A DNA stretch of 6,791 bases from Candidatus Aminicenantota bacterium. GTDB taxonomy: Bacteria; Acidobacteriota; UBA6911; RPQK01; JAJDTT01. Position numbers and translations under genes: made by a program. The notes beneath the pieces were generated by a model. It was not told the origin of the DNA. It ran no database searches and was given only the letters and a program-made list of their open reading frames with translations. Location: positions 1 through 6,791 of the forward strand of contig JAPOYZ010000366.1 of the NCBI GenBank assembly GCA_026706325.1, written 5' to 3'. Shown one piece after another: positions 1 to 5,573 of the stretch; the stretch's first letter is position 1; each line of letters begins with the position of its first letter.

Positions 1-113
1 TCCCTACTTGCAGTACTATTAGCTGTCAGTAAACCTACGCTCAACCCCTGACGTTCTCTGGCCCTCGCCACCAACATCACTTTCCTGTCGTGCACCCAGA
101 AGGACAGGCCTTG

Positions 114-142
114 TTGACTCATGGGCCCATTGCGGCTACGAT
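114..142 (+). promoter_or_regulatory. Candidate sigma70-type promoter for the TonB-dependent receptor
   Basis: TTGACT at 114-119 matches the -35 consensus in 5 of 6 bases. It is followed after exactly 17 bases by TACGAT at 137-142, which matches the -10 consensus in 4 of 6. Transcription would begin near 148-152, leaving a 5' leader of about 50 bases before the ATG at 201. Seen: the two hexamers and the optimal spacing. Inferred: promoter function, since chance matches occur. Bases 1-113 upstream contain no gene I can support. Confidence 0.55.
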
Positions 143-154
143 GCTTTCAAGCAT
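141..154. promoter_or_regulatory. Perfect 6-bp inverted repeat at the predicted start of transcription (possible operator)
   Basis: ATGCTT-TC-AAGCAT is a perfect inverted repeat with 6-base arms and a 2-base centre. It begins on the last two bases of the predicted -10 box and covers the predicted transcription start. A dimeric regulator bound there would block initiation. The arms are short and no cognate regulator is in the window, so the operator role is inferred from position alone. Confidence 0.3.
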
Positions 155-187
155 TTAGTCTGCATCCCCAGGCAGCCCGCTCAACTC

Positions 188-195
188 AAGGAGGT
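188..195 (+). promoter_or_regulatory. Perfect Shine-Dalgarno fixing the receptor start
   Basis: AAGGAGGT at 188-195 is the full complement of the 16S rRNA 3' tail and lies 5 bases before the ATG at 201. It fixes that ATG as the start and implies strong translation of the receptor. Confidence 0.85.
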
Positions 196-200
196 CGCTG

Positions 201-2879
201 ATGCATCAAGCACCTCGTCCGCGCCGCGCCATCCTGGCGCTCACCCTGGCACTCGTCATTTGCCTCTCCCTGCCCCACGCGTACGGTCAGTTGACCACGT
301 ACGGACAGATCGTGGGACGTGTCATCGACCAGACGGGAGCCGTGGTCCCAGGGGTCGAAATCACCGTCACCAACACCGAAACCAACATTCCCCGAGCCGC
401 GGTCAGCAACGACACGGGGAACTACCTGGTGGACAAGCTCATCGCCGGTGTCTACGAGGCCCGGGCGGAATTGCCCGGATTCAAGACCCACGTGGCCGAG
501 GTTCGCCTGAACACCGGTCAGGTGGCGCGTCTCGATTTTCTCCTGGCTCCCGGCGAGATCGCCGAACAGGTCACCGTCATGGGACAGACCACGGCGCTGG
601 ACACGGACACGGCGGACATCAGCACCACGCTGGACGAGACCCAGATAACCGAGCTGCCCATCAACGACCGGAACCTGATCCTGCTGGCGGAGCTCTCCAC
701 CGGTTCGGTCAGCGTTCGCTACTCGACGGACCCCCGCTTCGTCCGTGACTCGGGTGGTCTTCCGTCGGTCAACGGCCTGCGGCCCGACTCCAACCAGATC
801 ATGCTGGACGGCGCCGGCGCCCAGAGGCTCTACGATCAGCGGGCCACCGTGAATCCGACGCCGGAGACGGTCAAGCAGTTCAAGGTGATCAGCAACACCT
901 TCTCGGCCGAGTACGGCCGGGTCGGAGGGGCCGTGGTGAGCATGACCAGCCACAGCGGCAGCAACGAGTTTCACGGCTTCGCCTGGGAGTATCTGCGCAA
1001 CGAAGCGTTCGACGCCAACGGCTTTTTCGCCAACCGGACCGGACTGGGCAAGCTGCCGTTGAGCCGCCATACCTTCGGCGGCGCCGTGGGCGGGCCCATC
1101 ATCAAGGACAAGACCTTCTTCTACGCCAGCTACGAGCGTTTCATGGACGAGTCGAACCTGACCGGCTTCATGGACGTTCCTCCCGCCTCGGAGTTGGCGG
1201 GAAATTTCGGAGCGGGCGACGGGAAGCACGGCCTGAATCCCATCTACGACCCCTTCAACGTGGTCGACGGGCAGCGGGTCCAATTTCCCAACAACGTCAT
1301 CCCCACCAGCAGAATCCACCCCGTCTCCCTGGCGGTTCGGGACAAGGTGCCCTGGCCTTCTCCAAACCAGAACGTCTATCCCAACTACGCCTATCCCCAC
1401 GTCATCGACCAAGTGAAGAACAAGATCTCGATTCGAGGGGATCACCACTTGGGCGATGATTCGACGCTCTTCGGGCGCTGGACCTGGCAGAACGACCCGC
1501 AGATCTCCCACGGCTCGGCGTCGGCCGGATCCTTCGGCTTCTTCGTCGGGCGCGGTCGGCTCGGTGTTCCCGGGATGAGAAGCAATGTCTACGAGGTGTT
1601 TACCGAGCTGGAGACCGGGTGGCAGACCAGCGGCGGCTGGGTCAAGCCCATCGGGACCAACGTGGTGAACGAGTTGAACTTCACCGGTTGGAAGTCTGAC
1701 TTCGGCAACAACAGCGCCGACACGGTGGACTGGTTCCAGGAGTTCGGCTACGACCTGGCGGGGCAGGACGGCATCTTCGCCATCGGCGACAACGGCCAGC
1801 GCGGTCCCGCCGACCTGCCTTCCATCGGCATCAGCGGGTATTCCAACATCCAGGGCCAGGGCGAGTTCGACCAGGGCGACTGGGGGTTCAGCATCAAGGA
1901 GACGGCCTCCTGGCGCAAGGGCAACCACTACCTGAAAGTCGGAATCGGGACCATTCGGAACATGAACGTGCGGCTGGGCTGGGTGAGGCCCACGGCTCGG
2001 GTCAGCTTCAACGGCTACCAGACGGGGCAGATCACCTACGGCGCCGACGGCGGCATCACAGGTTCCACCTTCGGCCAGCCCTACGCCGATTTCCTGCTCG
2101 GCACCGTGTCGGATGCTCAGGCCAGGATCACGGGAGGGGCCGGATACGGCCTCGGAAACTTTGGCGGCTACAATCAGTCGGCCTACAACTGGTTCATCAA
2201 CGACGACTGGAAGGTCACCCCGGACCTCAGCCTGAACATTGGATTGAGGCACGAAATCCCCCTTCCGGAGCACTGGCTGGACAACAAGGGAAACTGCTGG
2301 ATCGACGTGACCGGAGGGCGGGACAACCCCGTCCACATGGTGCCCAAGGGTTTCCCCTATGACTCTCCCCTGGTGACCAACGGCCAGCGGGAGGTCCTGG
2401 TGGTGCCGGTGGTGGAACTGGACAGCCAGCGCTGCCGAGGGGTTCCTTGGCAGAGCTTCGCCCCCAGAGTGGGAATCGCCTGGCGGATGTTCGGCACCAA
2501 CCGGACGGTCCTCCGCGCCGGCGGCGGCCTGTCTTTCGACCAGGAGTACGGTGGCTGGAAAGTGGGCGTCGGCTGGGTCGGCCCCTATGTGGGCACGGTC
2601 CGCGGCATCCAGGCTCGGGGACAGGTTCCCGAGTACATGCACGGCGGCTTCCTGGACCTGCCCTCCACGTCGGCGGCCAGAGTGCACAGCGACGGCGCCT
2701 ACTCGTATGACGGCAGCGGCTCCCAGACCGGCCAGGTCTACAGCTACAACCTGTCGATTCAGCACGAGCTGTTCGACGACACCAAGGTGGAGATCGCCTA
2801 CGCGGGCAATCAGGGCCGACACATGCGAAATCATCGCGCCTCGAACGTGCCGCAGATCCCCGCACACCCTGGCCTGTAA
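201..2879 (+). CDS. Oar-like TonB-dependent receptor, N-terminal 892 residues (gene split by a frameshift)
   Basis: This is an outer-membrane TonB-dependent receptor of the Oar/carboxypeptidase-regulatory-like type, the kind used for energised uptake of large substrates; the substrate is unknown. Residues 1-29 are a signal peptide (RPRR, a hydrophobic core, cleavage near HAYG/Q). Residues 35-126 form a CarboxypepD_reg-like beta-sandwich (GRVIDQTGAVVPGVEITVTN, GNYLVDKLIAGVYE). Residues 127-260 are the plug, with ELPINDRN, VNGLRPDSNQIMLDG and FSAEYGRVGGAVVSMTS. The barrel starts near 288-315 with the family hallmark GGAVGGPIIKDKTFFYASYE. The frame ends at TAA 2877-2879, long before a barrel should close. 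The missing strands follow in the +1 frame (2878-3723), and deleting one base near 2877 would restore a protein of about 1173 residues, normal for this family. The gene is either a recent pseudogene or carries an assembly error. Start chosen from the perfect Shine-Dalgarno; family assignment is secure. Confidence 0.92.
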   Translation: MHQAPRPRRAILALTLALVICLSLPHAYGQLTTYGQIVGRVIDQTGAVVPGVEITVTNTETNIPRAAVSNDTGNYLVDKLIAGVYEARAELPGFKTHVAEVRLNTGQVARLDFLLAPGEIAEQVTVMGQTTALDTDTADISTTLDETQITELPINDRNLILLAELSTGSVSVRYSTDPRFVRDSGGLPSVNGLRPDSNQIMLDGAGAQRLYDQRATVNPTPETVKQFKVISNTFSAEYGRVGGAVVSMTSHSGSNEFHGFAWEYLRNEAFDANGFFANRTGLGKLPLSRHTFGGAVGGPIIKDKTFFYASYERFMDESNLTGFMDVPPASELAGNFGAGDGKHGLNPIYDPFNVVDGQRVQFPNNVIPTSRIHPVSLAVRDKVPWPSPNQNVYPNYAYPHVIDQVKNKISIRGDHHLGDDSTLFGRWTWQNDPQISHGSASAGSFGFFVGRGRLGVPGMRSNVYEVFTELETGWQTSGGWVKPIGTNVVNELNFTGWKSDFGNNSADTVDWFQEFGYDLAGQDGIFAIGDNGQRGPADLPSIGISGYSNIQGQGEFDQGDWGFSIKETASWRKGNHYLKVGIGTIRNMNVRLGWVRPTARVSFNGYQTGQITYGADGGITGSTFGQPYADFLLGTVSDAQARITGGAGYGLGNFGGYNQSAYNWFINDDWKVTPDLSLNIGLRHEIPLPEHWLDNKGNCWIDVTGGRDNPVHMVPKGFPYDSPLVTNGQREVLVVPVVELDSQRCRGVPWQSFAPRVGIAWRMFGTNRTVLRAGGGLSFDQEYGGWKVGVGWVGPYVGTVRGIQARGQVPEYMHGGFLDLPSTSAARVHSDGAYSYDGSGSQTGQVYSYNLSIQHELFDDTKVEIAYAGNQGRHMRNHRASNVPQIPAHPGL

Positions 2880-2910
2880 CTTTACTCAGATAGAAGGACT
2901 GCACATCATA

Positions 2911-3723
2911 ATGAACACTGGAGAGACGATCCGGGCGGAAGGGAACCGGGATATGAGGCGCCCCTATCCGCTGATCGCCACGACTCTGCAGATCCGCTTC
3001 GACGGGTCGCAGCACTACAACTCGCTGCAGGCCAAGATCGAGCGGATGCCGAGGGACGGCCTTGGCATCTCGGCCGGTTGGACCTACGGCCGGGTCTTCG
3101 CCACCAACTACGCCGGAACCTATATCGCGGTGGTGCCCAACGAGTTCGACCGCACGCCGCTCAACACCCGGACCAAGTGGGACCGGCTCCACAGCTATTA
3201 CACGGCCTTCACCTGGAGACTGCCCATCTTTCGGAACGCCACCGGCCTCACCAGGACGTTGCTGGGAGGTTGGGAGGCCACCTCCGTCATTACCGCGGCC
3301 ACCGGGTCGCCGTTCGGCGTCCGGGTGGGGAGAGACGTGAACGACATCGGTTCCCGGCGCCTGCTGATGCCGGACCGGTTGAGTACAGGTCAGCTCCCCG
3401 AGAGCCAGAGGACGGTGGATCGCTACTACGACGTCAGCGCCTTCGCCATTCCGGCCGTGGGACGATTCGGCAACTCACACATGTGGCCGCTGGAGGGGGA
3501 TGGAATCAGCGTCTTCGACATCGGCCTCCACAAGGCGTTCGCCCTGGGAGAGGAAAAGGAGTTGGATTTCCGCGTGGAAATGTTCAACGCCTTCAACCAC
3601 CCCATCTTCGATACGCCCGGTGGCAAGGGCGGACAGGACGCCATCGAGAGCGGCGGTGCCGGAAGGGTCTCTTCCGCCTCCCAGCCTCGCCGGCTCCAGT
3701 TCGCGTTCCGGTTTTCGTTCTGA
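2911..3723 (+). CDS. C-terminal barrel portion of the split TonB-dependent receptor
   Basis: This is the remainder of the receptor encoded at 201-2879, in the next frame. Homology-like sequence is readable from about 2878; the first in-frame ATG is 2911, preceded by AAGGA at 2894-2898 with a rather long 12-base gap. Typical Oar-family C-terminal signatures appear in order: MRRPYP, then HYNSLQAKIERM and GWTYGR barrel strands, LLGGWEATSVITAATGSPF, YYDVSAFAIPAVGRFGNS, and LDFRVEMFNAFNHPIFDTP. The protein ends QFAFRFSF, with the terminal Phe used for outer-membrane barrel assembly. It has no signal peptide, so a protein made from the 2911 ATG could not reach the outer membrane alone. The simplest reading is one gene with a single-base frameshift. 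The first ~50 bp are AT-rich and use codons unlike the rest. Confidence 0.88.
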   Translation: MNTGETIRAEGNRDMRRPYPLIATTLQIRFDGSQHYNSLQAKIERMPRDGLGISAGWTYGRVFATNYAGTYIAVVPNEFDRTPLNTRTKWDRLHSYYTAFTWRLPIFRNATGLTRTLLGGWEATSVITAATGSPFGVRVGRDVNDIGSRRLLMPDRLSTGQLPESQRTVDRYYDVSAFAIPAVGRFGNSHMWPLEGDGISVFDIGLHKAFALGEEKELDFRVEMFNAFNHPIFDTPGGKGGQDAIESGGAGRVSSASQPRRLQFAFRFSF

Positions 3724-4162
3724 CAGAGTAATAGGAGGGGGGACATCCTTGCCCCCCCACCCTTTTTTGTTGGAAGCGCAATGGGAGACTAATGTCCTCC
3801 CTACCCCCCCTTGCCGGGGACAGGAATGTCCCCGCTTTGACGTCTGTCGTCGTCGCTGGGTCTTCCGCGCGCAGACCGACCTGAATCGTTACCCTTATGT
3901 GGTCATCTAACGCACCAATCATCCTGATCATCCGGTCCAGCGTGAACCGTCCAAGATTTGCGTTTCGGATACGCGAGAAGTCGGCGGCTGCGAAGCCGGT
4001 GATACTCGCCGCCTTTCGCACGCTGAGACCGCGTTCGTCCAGCACGGCGATGATCCGAGCTGCGAGGATGGCCTTGGCCTGCTTCAGATCGGCCTCAGGA
4101 TCCTCGAAATCGCGAAAGATATTGCCGCTTCCCTCGACCAGTTCGAAGTTCTCATCCGTCAT
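3593..4162 (-). CDS. HigA-like XRE-type antitoxin with a repeat-encoded C-terminal extension
   Basis: This is a DNA-binding antitoxin of the small XRE-type family that partners Gp49/HigB-like RelE-fold toxins (COG5606/HTH_37 type). The start MTDENFELVEGSGNIFRDF is typical of the family. The helix-turn-helix runs over residues 31-75: LAARIIAVLDERGLSVRKAA, then GFAAADFSRIRNANLGRFTL. An amphipathic tail (DRMIRMIGALDDHIRVTIQV) follows, and family members normally stop at about 95-110 residues. Here the frame stays open to 189. Residues 110-117 (AGTFLSPA) are the minus-strand reading of the REP palindrome, and the last ~43 codons are antisense to the receptor's 3' end and rich in Arg. The extension is probably junk from a lost stop codon. 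Start ATG 4162 is supported by AAGGAAGGA at 4172-4180 and overlaps the toxin stop (TGATG). A GTG at 4273 is open in frame but would only read the toxin's DNA in the wrong frame. Confidence 0.8.
   Translation of the reverse strand: MTDENFELVEGSGNIFRDFEDPEADLKQAKAILAARIIAVLDERGLSVRKAASITGFAAADFSRIRNANLGRFTLDRMIRMIGALDDHIRVTIQVGLRAEDPATTTDVKAGTFLSPARGGREDISLPLRFQQKRVGGQGCPPSYYSVRTKTGTRTGAGEAGRRKRPFRHRRSRWRPVRPCHRAYRRWGG
3734..3768 (+). terminator. Probable intrinsic terminator of the receptor gene
   Basis: Eleven bases after the receptor stop codon, GG-A-GGGGGG (3734-3742) can pair with CCCCCC-A-CC (3753-3761), giving an 8-pair G/C stem with one A-A mismatch and a 10-base loop. One C and six T (3763-3768) follow. 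The shape is right for a rho-independent terminator on the + strand; the reverse direction has no T run. The hairpin is also one arm of the repeat block described separately. Confidence 0.6.
3734..3842. repeat. REPIN-like inverted pair of GGGGACAT palindromes
   Basis: Unit A (3739-3755) reads GGGGACATCCTTGCCCC. Unit B (3815-3834) read on the minus strand is CGGGGACATTCCTGTCCCCG. The two are near-identical imperfect palindromes in opposite orientation, about 60 bp apart. Unit B alone is a perfect 8-bp stem with loop GGAA. A third related but degraded stretch (ATGTCCTCC, 3792-3800, then a run of seven C at 3804-3810) lies between them. The inverted arrangement of two short REP-like palindromes resembles a REPIN/BIME, a class mobilised by RAYT transposases; no transposase is in the window. 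Seen: the palindromes and their orientation. Inferred: that they belong to a dispersed family in this genome. Confidence 0.6.
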
Positions 4163-4317
4163 CACATCAGTTCCTTCCTTAATCGTCTGAGACGCGCCCG
4201 GATGAGGTCGATCTCGGATTTTGGCGTCCGGATACCCGTTTTGGATTTCTTCTGGAAAGCGTGCAGCACCCACAGCTTTTTCGCGATCTCGGTGACATAC
4301 ACTACTCTCCAGGGCTC
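4162..4317 (-). pseudogene. HigB/Gp49-like toxin remnant (C-terminal half only)
   Basis: Directly upstream of the antitoxin, in a frame too short to stand out, the minus strand encodes about 51 residues. They include WRVVYV, LWVLHAFQKKSK, IRTPKSEIDLIRARLRRL and the end RKELM, followed by TGA at 4162-4164. This is the diagnostic C-terminal half of RelE-superfamily Gp49/HigB mRNA interferases (beta-strand RVVYV, then VLHAFxKKxxKTPxxEIdlA). The N-terminal half of the fold (about 50-55 residues) is absent: upstream of 4317 the frame reads only the out-of-frame TPR gene and contains no ATG, GTG or TTG back to at least 4400. The only start in the fragment is GTG 4300-4302, overlapping the TPR stop as TAGTG with GGAG just before it, which would yield 46 residues. 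It is probably inactive as a toxin. Toxin-first order and TGATG overlap with the antitoxin fit higBA operons. Confidence 0.8.
4172..4180 (-). promoter_or_regulatory. Shine-Dalgarno of the antitoxin, inside the toxin's last codons
   Basis: On the minus strand AAGGAAGGA lies 9 bases before the ATG at 4160-4162. It decides the antitoxin start against the upstream in-frame GTG at 4273, and its place inside the toxin reading frame suggests translational coupling. Confidence 0.7.
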
Positions 4318-5573
4318 GATAGAGGCTTCATCTTCTCCTCGTGCTCCCGCGCCTTCACCGTATTGCCCAACCTGACGTAGACGGCGTGGAGCAACCGGTG
4401 ATGCTCCGAGCGGGCGACCGAGCCTTCCCTGTCCGTTGGCAGGAGAGCCAGACGCCGCTCCAGGTCCAGCGCCTTTAAGGCCCAGGATTCGGCCTCATGG
4501 AACTGCCGGCGGTGGAGACTGGCGACGGCGATCAGAAAAGGGCCTACCGGCGCCAGGGGGTTGAGGTCGATGATCTTGCCCGCGTGGGTTGCGGCCCGCT
4601 GATATTGGCCTGCTTCCAGCTCCAACTCGGCCAGATCGGCCAGGAGGCCGACGCCGACTGTGCATCGACTGACCGCCTTCCGCAACTCGGTGAGGGCTTC
4701 TCCCTTCCTGCCGTCGGCCTTGAGGCTTCTGCCCAGAAAGTTGAGCAGGCGGCAGTCGCCGGGATGGGAACGGGCGTATTCTCTCAGCCGCCGGACGGCT
4801 TCGGGGTATGAGCCCCGGAGCCAGGCCAGCCCGCCCCGATACAGGTTTATTTCGGCGTGGCCGCTGTCCAGCTCTTCGGCCTTCTTGATCGCATCTCGAG
4901 CCAGACTGGGCCGGCCCAGCTCCAGGTAGACGCCCGCCAGCTCCAGGTGCACGGAGGCGGATGCCTGGGGAGGGGCAGCCAGATTTAGCAGGGTCCGCAG
5001 CTGCTTCTTCAGATGTTCCCGCTTCCGGTGGAAACGAAGAACGCCCCGGCCCTCGTCGCGGCGGCCTTGCCGGAGGAGCGCCCGTCCCAGATGGAAGAGA
5101 GCCGGATCGTATTCGGGGTCTGCATCCAACACCGCGAGAAGGGTTTCCCCTGCCTCCCGAAAACGGCCCTGCTTCAACTCGATGCGTCCCCGGTAGTACA
5201 GCGCATCGGGGTCTCCCGGCCGGTCGTCGAGTACGCGTTGGAACTCCTCCCGAGCTTCTTGATGCCGGCCTTGGTGGAAGTAGACGATTCCGGTCCGGGA
5301 GCGAATCCTCCAAGTGTCTCCGAACCCGGCCTCCCGGGCTCGCTCAAGGCTTTCCAGGGCATCCGCATAGCGACCCAGGACCGTCTCGCAGACTCCCTTC
5401 TGGTAGTAGAGCCGGGGGTCGCGCCGTCCGCTCTCCAGGAGGACCTCAATCTCCTCCAGGGCGCCCAGGTAGTTGTCGTCGCGCATCTTGGCCAAGACGC
5501 TCTCCAGCGGGACCGGTACGCCCGGGGAGGCCAGAGTCTGGAAGAGCAACAGCAGCGCGGAGACGGTCTTCAC
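4302..5573 (-). CDS. Secreted tetratricopeptide-repeat (TPR) protein
   Basis: This 423-residue protein is built almost entirely of TPR helix pairs and probably acts as a periplasmic or surface scaffold; its partner is unknown. Residues 1-18 look like a weak signal peptide (one Lys, then SALLLLFQTLASPG). TPR-like units can be read at about 22-53, 54-87, 90-122 (GIVYFHQGRHQEAREEFQRV), 123-156 (ALYYRGRIELKQGRFREAGE), 157-190, 205-238, 239-272, 273-306, 307-340, 341-373 and 393-415. The start is GTG 5571-5573, overlapping the TGA of the upstream FG-GAP gene (GTGA) with AGGA just before it, so the two are translationally coupled and likely act together. Paired TPR and CRTAC1-type genes recur in Acidobacteriota (family knowledge). 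The final residues (about SSPGE) come from DNA that in another frame encodes toxin sequence, so the native C-terminus may have been altered by a rearrangement. Confidence 0.85.
   Translation of the reverse strand: MKTVSALLLLFQTLASPGVPVPLESVLAKMRDDNYLGALEEIEVLLESGRRDPRLYYQKGVCETVLGRYADALESLERAREAGFGDTWRIRSRTGIVYFHQGRHQEAREEFQRVLDDRPGDPDALYYRGRIELKQGRFREAGETLLAVLDADPEYDPALFHLGRALLRQGRRDEGRGVLRFHRKREHLKKQLRTLLNLAAPPQASASVHLELAGVYLELGRPSLARDAIKKAEELDSGHAEINLYRGGLAWLRGSYPEAVRRLREYARSHPGDCRLLNFLGRSLKADGRKGEALTELRKAVSRCTVGVGLLADLAELELEAGQYQRAATHAGKIIDLNPLAPVGPFLIAVASLHRRQFHEAESWALKALDLERRLALLPTDREGSVARSEHHRLLHAVYVRLGNTVKAREHEEKMKPLSSPGE

Noticed and set aside
1..77. Possible start of a divergent minus-strand gene (ATG 75-77, AGGA 5 bases upstream, open to the window edge)
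   Set aside because: Only about 25 codons are visible, with no recognisable family and no convincing promoter; it cannot be supported from this window.
186..2867. Very long minus-strand open frame (893 codons) opposite the receptor
   Set aside because: It mirrors the receptor's GC-rich codon pattern, shows no recognisable domain, and the + strand frame has a signal peptide, plug and barrel hallmarks plus a perfect Shine-Dalgarno.
2870..2885. Programmed +1 ribosomal frameshift at CTG-TAA-C
   Set aside because: The arrangement loosely recalls prfB, but there is no Shine-Dalgarno-like stimulator just upstream and such regulation is not known for TonB-dependent receptors.
2227..3192. Minus-strand 321-codon frame across the receptor break
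   Set aside because: Low-complexity Arg/Pro/Gly-rich translation typical of a shadow frame; it was considered as a possible inserted gene causing the break and dismissed.
3734..3842. CRISPR-like or attachment-site interpretation of the repeats
   Set aside because: The repeats are inverted, not direct, with no regular spacer series, no cas genes, and no tRNA or integrase nearby.
3500..3910. Plus-strand 136-codon frame over the repeat block
   Set aside because: It starts out of frame inside the receptor and its later part is just the translation of the G/C palindromes.
4163..4273. Upstream GTG start for the antitoxin, giving a 226-residue protein
   Set aside because: The extra residues are the toxin gene read in the wrong frame, while ATG 4162 has a strong Shine-Dalgarno and matches the family's N-terminus.
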